The notes under the pieces are model-generated. The model worked only from the letters and a program-made list of their open reading frames with translations. It ran no database searches and had not been told where the DNA came from. Shown one piece after another: positions 41,541 to 50,349 of a stretch of DNA of 64,000 bases. Within the stretch, counting starts at the first letter, position 1, and every line of letters starts with the position of its first letter. The position numbers and the translations under genes were made by a program. The DNA is from Rapidithrix thailandica (GTDB lineage Bacteria; Bacteroidota; Bacteroidia; Cytophagales; Flammeovirgaceae), in assembly GCF_039710355.1 (NCBI RefSeq), contig NZ_JBDKWZ010000017.1:1-64000 (forward strand). Direction: 5' to 3'.

Positions 41541-43508
41541 ATCTTTTCTAAGCCTGGCTACCCAACCTCCCCCAGGAGCAAGGTGAATGTTTAATTTGGA
41601 ATTTTTAGTAACCGTTTTACGGGTTTTCTTATAATCTTGTGCATTGCGGTCAGCATTGATTCCATCCTGATAGATATCCATTTGGTAAGTTTCCCCCTCC
41701 GGCAAAAAGGAAAAATCCACTTCCAAATCCCGGGCAGTCCAATTGGTCATGGCTCCCATATACCATTCTTCCCCATGTTGGCGAGTGATTAATACGTAAT
41801 TACCCACTTTGGCATCCAAGACTTTGGTGGCATCCCATACCACCGGTACTGCTGAGAGAAACTCCATACATTCCGGTTCTTTACGGTAGTGTGTAGGGTT
41901 GTCAGCCAACATTTGCAAAGGGCTTTCGAAGACGACATACATGGCGAGCTGATGACAACGGGTGCCTTGGCTCATCGGTTTGTTAAACACGGGTTTAAAG
42001 TTCTGCTTGGTAGCATTGAGCATGGCCCCGGGGGTATAGTCCACCGGGCCGGCTACCATCCGGGTAAACGGAATGACCAGGGCATTTTGAGGGTCTGCCG
42101 TTTCTCCCCACTTACTTTGTTCCAAACCTTTTACTCCTTCACGGGTAATTACATTCGGATATGCCCTCCGGATTCCCGTAGGTTTATACGATCCGTGAAA
42201 ATTGACCAACAGTTTCCGTTTGGCGGCTTCCTTGGCTACTCTATGGTAGTAGTTGACAATTTTCTGATCGTCACGTTGCATAAAGTCTACTTTGATACCT
42301 TTCACACCCCACTTTTCAAACTGGTTTAAGGCCTCTTCCAGTTGATCGTCCAGCGTTTTCCAAACAACCCAAAGGATAATAGCTACATTTTTTTCTTTGC
42401 CATAGGCAATCAATTCCTCCATATCAATTTCAGGAACCACACTCATTAAGTCACCTAACTTGTACCAACCCTCATCCAGGATAATGTACTCCAAGCCATA
42501 GTCTGAGGCAAAGTCGATAAAATATTTGTACGTTTCCGTATTGACCCCGGCCCGGAAATCCACTCCCGAGATGTTATTGGCATTCCACCAGTCCCAGGCT
42601 ACTTTTCCGGTTTTGATCCAAGAAGTATCCTCGAGTTGAAGGGGTTTGGCCAGCTGATACACCAGTTGGCTTTCAATCAGGTCTCCGTCCTCTTCCGCGA
42701 TGATCAGTACACGCCAAGGAAAACTGCGCTCACCTTGTGTTTTTGCCATGTAGTCAGCGCGTTGTTCCACTTTTACATCCCGGTCATTGGTTTGTTTTTC
42801 CTCTAAAGCTACCTTCGGGAAAATGCCTTGAAATCCGTGTGAGGCATTGTCATTGTTTTTTAAAAACATACCGGGATAATCTTCCAGATCAGCTTCCGTA
42901 ATCAATACTTTAGGACCGTTGTCGATTTCGACTAAAGCGGGAATGGAGCAAAATCGCTTTCCGTTAACTTCACTCATAGGCAAATGCAGATAGGTACGTT
43001 CCATATGTGTCATCATATCCGTTTCTTCAGGAAAGTACATGGAGTGATCTGCATTGAAGTTAAATTCCACTTGTTCATTGGTTACTGTGAGGGCTTCTTT
43101 CCGCGAAGTGGTGAAACGGTATGCAACACCGTCATCATATGCCCGGAATACCAGTGTATAATCTCCCCGGAATTGTAAGGTCATTTCTTCGAAGCGGTCG
43201 CTGATGGTGGCGCTTTTTTGGCGGATGACAGGCGCCAAGCTCCGGTTGACAGATTGTCTTTTTACTTTTCTTACTTTCGGGTGGGTGCCCAATACTTCCC
43301 CCCCTTCCAAAGCCATGGAAATGCCCGAGGGCGAAAGCAAGAGCTCTCCGTTAAAGTGCACCTGGTAACGGATGTCTTCCTCTACACTGATCTTTACTTC
43401 GATTTTTTGATCCGGTGATTGTAAAACATACTCCTTGCCCATACTTGGTAAGGTTGCAAGAAACATCAGGCAGGAAAGAAGCCCTGCCAGAACATTCATT
43501 TTTTTCAT
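41538..43508 (-). CDS. Glycoside hydrolase family 97 (alpha-glucosidase/alpha-galactosidase)
   Basis: 656 residues with a signal peptide (LATLPSMGKEYVLQSPDQK). The GH97 layout is an N-terminal beta-super-sandwich (VFRAYDDGVAYRF), a TIM barrel (VAWDWWNANNISGVDFRAGV, YIILDEGWYKL) and a C-terminal beta domain. GIKVDFMQRDDQ keeps an Asp at the position that serves as nucleophile in retaining GH97 members, and MVAGPVDYTPGAM is also typical. This favours the retaining (alpha-galactosidase-like) branch over inverting SusB-type alpha-glucosidases, a moderate inference. Periplasmic; no SusCD neighbours. Confidence 0.93.
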   Translation of the reverse strand: MKKMNVLAGLLSCLMFLATLPSMGKEYVLQSPDQKIEVKISVEEDIRYQVHFNGELLLSPSGISMALEGGEVLGTHPKVRKVKRQSVNRSLAPVIRQKSATISDRFEEMTLQFRGDYTLVFRAYDDGVAYRFTTSRKEALTVTNEQVEFNFNADHSMYFPEETDMMTHMERTYLHLPMSEVNGKRFCSIPALVEIDNGPKVLITEADLEDYPGMFLKNNDNASHGFQGIFPKVALEEKQTNDRDVKVEQRADYMAKTQGERSFPWRVLIIAEEDGDLIESQLVYQLAKPLQLEDTSWIKTGKVAWDWWNANNISGVDFRAGVNTETYKYFIDFASDYGLEYIILDEGWYKLGDLMSVVPEIDMEELIAYGKEKNVAIILWVVWKTLDDQLEEALNQFEKWGVKGIKVDFMQRDDQKIVNYYHRVAKEAAKRKLLVNFHGSYKPTGIRRAYPNVITREGVKGLEQSKWGETADPQNALVIPFTRMVAGPVDYTPGAMLNATKQNFKPVFNKPMSQGTRCHQLAMYVVFESPLQMLADNPTHYRKEPECMEFLSAVPVVWDATKVLDAKVGNYVLITRQHGEEWYMGAMTNWTARDLEVDFSFLPEGETYQMDIYQDGINADRNAQDYKKTRKTVTKNSKLNIHLAPGGGWVARLRKD

Positions 43509-43835
43509 TGTTTAAATTACGAATAGTGAAACCATTTATCAATACCTCTTGGGTAATGATGATTATTTAAGTGAATCACAAAGAAATAGAATGACAGGGA
43601 TAAACAAAAGGTTGATAAATGATTGAATGTGGCTTTTTGAAAACGATTGGGTATAAAGTGATTCTGTCTTTTTAAGAAAACCGGATTTTGATAAAAAAAT
43701 GCTGCTTGCAAGAATAAGAAAGCTTGGAGAGCTTAAAACGAGGTATTTTTCCGGTGTGAAAAACAGACCGGTTATGATCTTCATTATTGAAACATATTTG
43801 CTATTATTGGTCTTCTTTACAAACCTATCTCCTAA
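43509..43835. other. Divergent intergenic region
   Basis: 327 AT-rich bases between the divergent GH97 gene and the next secreted-protein gene. Short minus-strand frames occur but none is credible. No clear promoter box or repeat was found. Confidence 0.4.
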
Positions 43836-44441
43836 ATGATAAGATTATCGACAATGTTTATGACTTTTTTCTTGTGTACTTTATGCACCTATGCACAGGA
43901 ATCTCCTACGTATTTAAAATTCAAGAAAAAGAGAGACTATTTTGAAGGATATATTCTTACCAAAGATTCTGTAAAGTACAAGGGCTTAATTCAGGACTTA
44001 TTTTCGGAAAAAAAGAAGAAGGCCAATGAAGTAGTATTTATTACCAAAAAGGGGATGAAGCAAAAATATGGTCCGGAAGGATTACTTGAGTGCGGCTACT
44101 TATCCAAAATATTTGTATCGGATGAGAGCAGTTTTTATGAAGTGGTGCATAATGGTCCTCGCTTGGTTTTATACAGAAAGTATAATGTGTTTATTTATGG
44201 ATATGGAGCAGGTCAACGATCATTACATGTGAGTGATAAAAAAGACTTTTATCTCAAAAAACGATCAGAAAAGAAATTTATAATTATCACAAAGAAAAAC
44301 TTTACAAAAGAGCTAAGTGAATATTTGCAGGATTGTCAAGCTCTAATCTCCAAAATTAATAGCAAGACCTATACTTTTAACGATTTGGAGAAAGTCGTTA
44401 GAGATTATAATTGGTGTCGTTTTTTTCGAAATACGGATTAA
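43836..44441 (+). CDS. Secreted protein of unknown function
   Basis: 201 residues. A signal peptide (MFMTFFLCTLCTYAQ) is followed by a basic, Lys-rich beta/alpha protein: FEGYILTKDSVKYKGLIQDL, then EVVFITKKGMKQKYGPEGLL and a C-terminal helix. The GYIxTxDSVKYKGLI part resembles small Bacteroidota periplasmic proteins that lack an assigned function. It is followed 47 bp later by a lipoprotein gene on the same strand and may be co-expressed. Confidence 0.7.
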   Translation: MIRLSTMFMTFFLCTLCTYAQESPTYLKFKKKRDYFEGYILTKDSVKYKGLIQDLFSEKKKKANEVVFITKKGMKQKYGPEGLLECGYLSKIFVSDESSFYEVVHNGPRLVLYRKYNVFIYGYGAGQRSLHVSDKKDFYLKKRSEKKFIIITKKNFTKELSEYLQDCQALISKINSKTYTFNDLEKVVRDYNWCRFFRNTD

Positions 44442-44488
44442 CCTCAGGTTTTACTACTTTTGTAAGACTATCATAAAATCCAAAACGT

Positions 44489-45013
44489 ATGAGATTTTCA
44501 GCAATCGCAAGTTTACTCCTTGCCTTGGTGTGTACGGCTTGTTTTGAAAAAAACAGGGAAGCCAAACGGCAAAAAGCCGAGTTGGAATGCACCACCAAAA
44601 CAAAGATCGATGGATTTAATATCCTTTTTATGGGCTATTTTCCGGAAGATGCCAGCGAAATAAATGTACGAATCAAAAGAGGAAACACATTGGTAAAACA
44701 GTATTCGGATACTATACCCTTGGTCATTGATGACTCCCTCCGCCACAGCAGGTGGTACCGTCTGAACCAGGAAATCCTTTTAACCGATACGGTTTTACTA
44801 TCCATCGACAATGGAGAAACCAAAAAGGTGTATGATTTTGAATATACGGTGCGGCCTTTATTTACCATGTTGAGTCAAAACTGGGCATGCCTGTTTGATC
44901 GTTTGACGGTGGATGGCAGTGTAGAAGAGGGGGGAGCCGTTATATTTGAAAAAGAGGGCTGGAAGATACTGGACCGGGAAGATTTTGAGATATATTACAA
45001 ACAAAAAAGATGA
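44489..45013 (+). CDS. Lipoprotein of unknown function
   Basis: 174 residues. MRFSAIASLLLALVCTAC gives a signal and lipobox, Cys18 lipidated. The mature part is mostly beta-strand with polar residues; FNILFMGYFPEDASEINVRI and LLTDTVLLSIDNGETKKVYD look like an Ig-type or lipocalin-like fold, but no family is recognised. It is the second gene after the secreted protein at 43836. Confidence 0.75.
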   Translation: MRFSAIASLLLALVCTACFEKNREAKRQKAELECTTKTKIDGFNILFMGYFPEDASEINVRIKRGNTLVKQYSDTIPLVIDDSLRHSRWYRLNQEILLTDTVLLSIDNGETKKVYDFEYTVRPLFTMLSQNWACLFDRLTVDGSVEEGGAVIFEKEGWKILDREDFEIYYKQKR

Positions 45014-45085
45014 AAAACACATAGACCAAGCCGTTACAGGTATTCTCCTCTTTTCAGTATAAAACTTTCGTCCTCTAAACTTGCA

Positions 45086-45682
45086 TTAATAATAAATTTT
45101 TCGTTTGACGATCCGGATAGTGCCTTTTTGTTGTAAGGCTTTGACCGTACGGATGACCGTTTCTACCCGGAGGCCTATCAAATCGGCAATTTGCTGCCGG
45201 GTGAGATCTACTTTAAAGGTAAAGGTGCCTTCTATCTGATAGACTTCTTCTTTTAGGTATCTCAACAAATTGAGAATGCTGTATTCCGGAGATTGGGAGG
45301 TGATACTGTTGGCGATAATGGCTTTGTAATAAAGCCGTTCGGAAAGACTTTTCATGATATCGATCAGTACATCCTGTTGGGCATGGATCATGTCAAAAAA
45401 GCGGTTTTTGGGAAGCCGGATCAATTGACTGTCTTTCAATGCAATGGCATTGGCCGGATAGGGTAGGTCATTGATTAAAGGAGGCTCCCCAAAGCTTTTT
45501 TTAAACCCGAAAATCCCTTGGATAAACTCATTGCCGTGGGCGTTGTAGTGGTTCATCTTTATTGCCCCTTCTTTGATTTGGAAATAGTACCGCGGAGAAT
45601 CTCCTTTTCGGAAGATATACTCGCCTTTTTGAATTGTTAGTACCGAGGCTCCGTATTCCGACAATAATTCTTCACTGATCAT
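45086..45682 (-). CDS. CRP/FNR-family regulator next to flavohemoglobin
   Basis: 198 residues from the ATG at 45682; a TTG-initiated extension to 45727 is less likely. An N-terminal cNMP-type beta barrel (about 10-115, IQKGEYIFRKGDSPRYYFQI, GEPPLINDLPYPANAIA) is followed by a dimer helix and a winged helix-turn-helix (LTRQQIADLIGLRVETVIRT), whose recognition helix carries the E-x-x-x-R spacing of FNR/CRP. The divergent neighbour is the NO-detoxifying flavohemoglobin, with an FNR-like palindrome between, so it probably responds to NO, nitrosative stress or low oxygen. No Cys cluster for an Fe-S centre is visible; a heme-based (DNR-like) sensor is possible. Confidence 0.88.
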   Translation of the reverse strand: MISEELLSEYGASVLTIQKGEYIFRKGDSPRYYFQIKEGAIKMNHYNAHGNEFIQGIFGFKKSFGEPPLINDLPYPANAIALKDSQLIRLPKNRFFDMIHAQQDVLIDIMKSLSERLYYKAIIANSITSQSPEYSILNLLRYLKEEVYQIEGTFTFKVDLTRQQIADLIGLRVETVIRTVKALQQKGTIRIVKRKIYY

Positions 45683-45754
45683 ACTACAAATTTCCGTAAT
45701 AAAATATGGAAATACGCGGCTCTTCAAACTTATTTTGAAAGGTGAAAAATACCA

Positions 45755-45772
45755 TTATGATTAGGATCATAA
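45755..45772. promoter_or_regulatory. FNR-like operator TTATGAT-N4-ATCATAA
   Basis: A perfect 7-bp inverted repeat with a 4-bp spacer in the divergent gap between the CRP/FNR gene and hmp. It resembles the FNR box TTGAT-N4-ATCAA. Its centre (45763.5) is 29.5 bp upstream of the first T of the hmp -7 box, compatible with class II activation. Confidence 0.7.
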
Positions 45773-45792
45773 AAATAGGCTACCGGGACAAA

Positions 45793-45800
45793 TAGATTTG
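45793..45800 (+). promoter_or_regulatory. -7 box TAGATTTG of the hmp promoter
   Basis: An exact match to the Bacteroidota sigma-A -7 consensus TAnnTTTG, 69 bp upstream of the hmp start codon. No good TTTG -33 box is present; the operator occupies that area, as expected for an activator-dependent promoter. Confidence 0.6.
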
Positions 45801-45868
45801 CCAATATGAATTAAAAGCACTCAGAGACATTGGCTTGATTTTTTTGTTGAATTGTAAATTTTAATCCA

Positions 45869-47092
45869 ATGGCAAGTACCAAAACGATACAAATCGTCAA
45901 ACAGACAGAACCTGTGTTAGCCAAATACAAAGAGGACATTACCAGTACATTTTATAAAAACTTATTTGAGCAACACCCTGAGCTGAAAGATATTTTTAAT
46001 ATGACACATCAGGCAAATGGACTACAAGCCAAAGTGTTGGCCAATGCCATTTTCCATTATTCAAAATACATAGATCAATTGGAAATGCTGTCAGGTGCTG
46101 TAGAGCAAATTGCGCAAAAACATGCGAGTTTGGCAATTAGCCCTGAAATGTATGATATCGTAGGAGCAGGGTTGTTAGAAGCCATCAAAGAGGTGTTAGG
46201 CGAAGCAGCCACTCCGGAAATTATCGAAGCCTGGGCGGAAGCTTATGGAGACCTGGCGGGTATTTTTATTCAAAGAGAAGAACAAATTTATAAAGACTTT
46301 GAAGTCAAGCCCGGGGGGTGGAGAGGTTATAAGTCGTATGCCGTAGTGAAGAAGGAGGTGGAGAGCGAAACCATTACGTCTTTTTATCTGAAACCTTGTG
46401 ATGGCAAAGGCTGCCCGGAGTTTCTTCCCGGTCAATATATTTCCGTACGGGTTAAAGGTGATGCCCATAGCCACACACGCAATTATAGTTTGTCTGACTC
46501 CCCGGGTAAGGATTATTTAAGGATAAGTATTAAAAAAGAACCGGCCGTAAAAGACTTTGCTCAAGGGGTAGTTTCCAATTACTTCCATAAAGAAGTGGAA
46601 GAAGGAAGTTTGATCAATCTGGGAATTCCTTCCGGAGAATTCACCTTGAAGCCCGGAGATAAACCTGTGGTGTTGTTGAGCGGTGGAGTAGGAGTGACTC
46701 CTTTAATGAGTATGTTAAATGCCTTGATGGAGCAAGGAAAAAGAACTGTATATTTTTTACATGCCGCTAAGAATAGCGGTACCCATGCGTTTGCTTCTCA
46801 TGTACGGCAGTTGAGTGACCAGTCCGGACTGCTAAAAAGTTATGTATTTTATGACGAGCCTTTGGAAAAAGACCTTTGTGGAAAGGATTATGACTATCAA
46901 GGATTGGTGAGCGAGACCGTATTGCGAAGTATTTTACCTTCTGTAGAAATGGATTTTTACTTTTGCGGCCCTACTCCTTTTATGCAAAATATTTTAAGTA
47001 TACTCCGGGAATTAGGCGTAGCGGAATCCAACATTCATTACGAATTTTTCGGTCCTTCGGAAGAGCTGAATGCCGTGCCTTCTGTGGAATAA
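45869..47092 (+). CDS. hmp: Flavohemoglobin, nitric oxide dioxygenase
   Basis: 407 residues, the normal Hmp length. The globin domain (1-140) keeps the proximal heme ligand His85 (QKHAS) and distal Tyr29 (TFYK). The FAD-binding domain (about 155-265) has HTRNYSLSDSPGKDY, and the NAD domain (about 270-400) has VLLSGGVGVTPLMSML and FYFCGPTPFMQNIL. It oxidises NO to nitrate with O2 and NAD(P)H in the cytoplasm. It is transcribed away from a CRP/FNR regulator and carries an FNR-like operator. Confidence 0.96.
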   Translation: MASTKTIQIVKQTEPVLAKYKEDITSTFYKNLFEQHPELKDIFNMTHQANGLQAKVLANAIFHYSKYIDQLEMLSGAVEQIAQKHASLAISPEMYDIVGAGLLEAIKEVLGEAATPEIIEAWAEAYGDLAGIFIQREEQIYKDFEVKPGGWRGYKSYAVVKKEVESETITSFYLKPCDGKGCPEFLPGQYISVRVKGDAHSHTRNYSLSDSPGKDYLRISIKKEPAVKDFAQGVVSNYFHKEVEEGSLINLGIPSGEFTLKPGDKPVVLLSGGVGVTPLMSMLNALMEQGKRTVYFLHAAKNSGTHAFASHVRQLSDQSGLLKSYVFYDEPLEKDLCGKDYDYQGLVSETVLRSILPSVEMDFYFCGPTPFMQNILSILRELGVAESNIHYEFFGPSEELNAVPSVE

Positions 47093-47112
47093 AATCTCTG
47101 AGAGGCTTATAA

Positions 47113-47151
47113 AAAAATCTCTTGTTCATCTATTGTGAACAAGAGATTTTT
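47113..47151. terminator. Bidirectional terminator between hmp and the E1 gene
   Basis: A 16-bp perfect stem (47113-47128 with 47136-47151), A-rich before and T-rich after, between converging genes. Confidence 0.85.
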
Positions 47152-47199
47152 ATCTGTTTTGAAACCGCAACAACAAATTTGACGGAACCGGTTCTTGTT

Positions 47200-49206
47200 T
47201 CAATATTCCCGTAAGGTTTTGAGTTTTTCGCGGATACGGTTTTTCGGTAAAAAATTTTCTTCCAGGTTTTTGGAAAAGGGAACCGGAGTATCCAGGCTGC
47301 CTTCGCGCATTACCGGGGCATCCAGCCATTGAAAACAATTTTCACCGATCCAGGCGGCAATTTCACTTCCAATGCCTCCAGTCAGACAGTCTTCATGACA
47401 AACCAATACTTTATTGGTTTTGCGAACACTTTCCATCACCGCTTCTTTGTCCCAGGGCAGCAAGGTACGTAAATCCAGGATATCGGCTGCAATGCCCAGC
47501 GCTTGCGTAAGTTCCAGCGCCCAGTGTACCCCCATACCATAGGTAATCACCGAAAGCTCATCTCCTTGAGCAACTAAGCGGGCTTTACCGATTGGCAGGT
47601 TGTAATAGCCTTCGGATACGCTTTCAGTCATAGAACGATACAAGGCTTTGTGTTCAAAATAAAGTACGGGATTGGGATCTTCGAAGGCAGCGGTCAAAAG
47701 CCCTTTGGCATCCTCCGGAGAAGACGGGTATACGATTTTCAAACCGGGCGTATGAAAAAACCATGCTTCGTTGGATTGGGAGTGATAAGGGCCGGCACCC
47801 ACGCCCGCACCGGTAGGCATCCGGATCACGACATTGGCCTTTTCGCCCCAACGGTAATGGGATTTTGCCAGGTTGTTGACAATTTGGTTAAACCCGCAAG
47901 AGACAAAATCCGCAAATTGCATTTCGACCATGGATCTGTGGCCCGAAATGGACAGTCCCAGACTCAAACCTAAAATGCCGGATTCGCACAAGGGAGTGTT
48001 GCGTACCCGTTGTTTGCCAAATTCTTCCACAAACCCTTTGGTTATTTTGAACACACCTCCGTACTCAGCAATGTCTTGTCCCATCAGTATTAAGTTGGGA
48101 AAACGTTTCATACTTTCATAAAGCCCTTCCGTAATTGCATCAACAAAGCGAATTTCTTTCTTTTGAGTAGCGAAGGGCACCGGGATATAGTGAAAAGGGG
48201 CGTAACAGTCTTGTAGCTCTTTGGTGGTATGGGCCGGTGGTAAGGGTTCGGCAAAAGCTTCTTGTAAAGCTTCGGCGATTTCGGATTTGATTTGCCGGCT
48301 GGTTTCTTCTTTTTGCGAAAGGGTTAATGCTCCTTGGTTGAACAGGTATTCTTCATAGCGAAGTACCGGGTCTTTTTCTTGCCATTTTTCAAATAATTCC
48401 TGAGGGACATAGGCGGTGCCGGAGGCTTCTTCATGTCCTCGCATGCGAAAGGTCATGGCTTCGATCAGTACCGGACGGGGATTTTCCAGGATGCTTTTCC
48501 TGTAGTGTGAAACGGTATGGTATACCTCCAGTATATTGTTGCCATCAATTTGGACAGCATCCATTCCATAACCAATGCCTTTGTCAACCAAGGAGGTACA
48601 ACGATATTGCTCCTTGGTAGGAGTGGAAAGACCGTACCCGTTGTTTTCAACCAAAAAAATGACAGGCAGGCCCCATACGGCAGCAATGTTCATGGCCTCG
48701 TGAAATTCGCCTTCGGAAGTGGCCCCCTCACCGGTAAACGCCAAGGTGACCTTGGGAGCCCCTTTAAGTAAACTGCCCAAGGCGATGCCATTGGCAACAG
48801 AAAGCTGCGTGGCCAGGTGTGAGATCATACCAACGATATGGTGTTGTTTGCTGCCAAAGTGAAAGGAACGGTCCCGGCCTTGCGTAAAGCCTGAAGTTTT
48901 CCCTTGAAACTGTCCGAATAATTGCCTGAGTTTTACCTCCCGGGAGGTAAACACGCCCAGGTTCCGGTGCATAGGAAGAATGTACTCATCCGCTGCCATG
49001 GCCTCTGTAGCGCCCACGGCAATGGCTTCTTGCCCGATGCCTGCAAACCATTTGCTGATTTTTCCTTGCCGGAGGGTTTTGAGCATTTTTTCTTCAATCA
49101 TCCGGGGCTTTATAAGGGCCTTGTACAGCCGGAGTAAAGTGGCAGCCTCATAGGAATATTTTTCAAAATTAACGGGTAGTGGGACGGTTGTGTTTGAGCT
49201 GTTCAT
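47200..49206 (-). CDS. Fused alpha/beta E1 of a 2-oxoacid (branched-chain or acetoin-type) dehydrogenase
   Basis: 668 residues: the alpha-like half (about 1-335) and the beta-like half (about 350-668) on one chain, as in many Bacteroidota. The ThDP motif is GEGATSEGEFHEAM...VENNGYG; RMRGHEEASGTAYVP ends the alpha part. The beta half has GQDIAEYGGVFKITKGFVEEFG and RMPTGAGVGAGPYHSQS and the transketolase C-terminal VCHEDCLTGGIGSEIAAWIG. It decarboxylates a 2-oxoacid and passes the acyl group to a lipoyl E2, not encoded nearby. Branched-chain 2-oxoacids, precursors of iso-fatty acids, are the likeliest substrates. Convergent with hmp. Confidence 0.9.
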   Translation of the reverse strand: MNSSNTTVPLPVNFEKYSYEAATLLRLYKALIKPRMIEEKMLKTLRQGKISKWFAGIGQEAIAVGATEAMAADEYILPMHRNLGVFTSREVKLRQLFGQFQGKTSGFTQGRDRSFHFGSKQHHIVGMISHLATQLSVANGIALGSLLKGAPKVTLAFTGEGATSEGEFHEAMNIAAVWGLPVIFLVENNGYGLSTPTKEQYRCTSLVDKGIGYGMDAVQIDGNNILEVYHTVSHYRKSILENPRPVLIEAMTFRMRGHEEASGTAYVPQELFEKWQEKDPVLRYEEYLFNQGALTLSQKEETSRQIKSEIAEALQEAFAEPLPPAHTTKELQDCYAPFHYIPVPFATQKKEIRFVDAITEGLYESMKRFPNLILMGQDIAEYGGVFKITKGFVEEFGKQRVRNTPLCESGILGLSLGLSISGHRSMVEMQFADFVSCGFNQIVNNLAKSHYRWGEKANVVIRMPTGAGVGAGPYHSQSNEAWFFHTPGLKIVYPSSPEDAKGLLTAAFEDPNPVLYFEHKALYRSMTESVSEGYYNLPIGKARLVAQGDELSVITYGMGVHWALELTQALGIAADILDLRTLLPWDKEAVMESVRKTNKVLVCHEDCLTGGIGSEIAAWIGENCFQWLDAPVMREGSLDTPVPFSKNLEENFLPKNRIREKLKTLREY

Positions 49207-49340
49207 TGGTAGAAGTGCTAAGTTTAGGAAGAAAAAGAATATACTTCTTTTTACTGAGAATTCCTGTAAATTAGAAGTGGTAATCAGGTGTTTTTACTGA
49301 AATTTGAAGGTACGGAAAAATCAATGAAGAAAAAAGTCAT

Positions 49341-49874
49341 ATGATACTTCAAATAACTCTGGATCTTCGACTCCGGCCGCTTTGTTTTGAGGACCACCGG
49401 GAAATGGCGCGGCTGGCGAACAACCGGAAAATCTGGCGGAATTTACGGGATTTGTTTCCTTCTCCTTATACCGAGGAGGATGCCAAAGAATTTATTGCGA
49501 TTTATCAAGGGGAACGAATGCCTCCTACGTTTGCTATTGAGTATCAAGGCAACTTTGCCGGTGTGGTAGGCCTGGTCCCTCAGTCGGATGTATATAAAAA
49601 AACTGCCGAAGTCGGTTATTGGTTGGGAGAGCCGTATTGGGGAAAAGGTATCATGACTCAGGTGGTAAAGCAAATTGTACGGTATGGCTTTGAACAATTG
49701 GGCTTCTTACGTATATTCACCGGCGTTTTTGCTTATAACCTGGCCTCACAACATGTACTGGAAAAGGCGGGTTTTGTGAAAGAAGCGGTGTTTAAGAACG
49801 CCATCTTTAAAGACGGACAGGTTACTGATGAGGTGAGATATGGAATTTGGAAAGAAAGCGATATCTCCGAATAA
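49341..49874 (+). CDS. GNAT-family N-acetyltransferase, RimJ/RimL type
   Basis: 177 residues. LRLRPLCFEDHREMARLANN starts the fold. The acetyl-CoA site is in GYWLGEPYWGKGIMTQVVKQ, and the last conserved block is RIFTGVFAYNLASQHVLEKA (N and A-x-x-V-L-E-K-A-G-F). This is the RimJ/RimL subgroup, which acetylates protein N-termini or small amines. The specific substrate is unknown. Monocistronic. Confidence 0.9.
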   Translation: MILQITLDLRLRPLCFEDHREMARLANNRKIWRNLRDLFPSPYTEEDAKEFIAIYQGERMPPTFAIEYQGNFAGVVGLVPQSDVYKKTAEVGYWLGEPYWGKGIMTQVVKQIVRYGFEQLGFLRIFTGVFAYNLASQHVLEKAGFVKEAVFKNAIFKDGQVTDEVRYGIWKESDISE

Positions 49875-49876
49875 AA

Positions 49877-49906
49877 AACTCCGGTAGCCAGTAGAGCCCC
49901 GGAGTT
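49877..49906 (+). terminator. Terminator after the GNAT gene
   Basis: AACTCCGG (49877-49884) pairs with CCGGAGTT (49899-49906), then AGTATTTTATTT. Confidence 0.65.
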
Positions 49907-49994
49907 AGTATTTTATTTAATTTAGCCGATTATATAATTGTTAATAGATGTGGTTCAACGTTTGGCGTAATGTTATGATGAATACTTAAAAAGA

Positions 49995-50048
49995 TACCGT
50001 CAGTGTTTTGGGGCTGCCTCTTGCAGTTCAGCTCTTGCACTGACGGTA
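49995..50048 (-). terminator. Long-loop hairpin after the second SulP gene
   Basis: TACCGTCAGTG (49995-50005) and CACTGACGGTA (50038-50048) form a perfect 11-bp stem with a 32-nt loop that holds a smaller GCTG/CAGC hairpin. On the minus strand it is followed by TCTTTTT, so it may end the SulP transcript about 300 nt after its stop codon. The unusually large structured loop could also be a small RNA. 49907-50349 has no other supported feature. Confidence 0.5.
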
Positions 50049-50349
50049 CTACATCAATAAAACATTAACATTCTCATAAGTATCCCCCCTTCATAGCTGG
50101 TTAAAAGTTTGACGATCTTCGAATATTAAGTATAGTTGGAAGTGTCAGGGTTTGATACTTTTTAAAACAAAAAACACTTGCATTCTTCTGCTTTCATAAA
50201 TAAGACAGCCCAAAACCTCGGAAAGACAATTTGCTCTACGTTAAATTATGTTAAAAGTCTAAAGTGTGGAGTGTTTTGGCTAGAAAAACAGCTTGAAGTT
50301 GATGCGTATTGTTGCATGAGGAAGCACTCGCCTTTAAAACCGTACCCTG

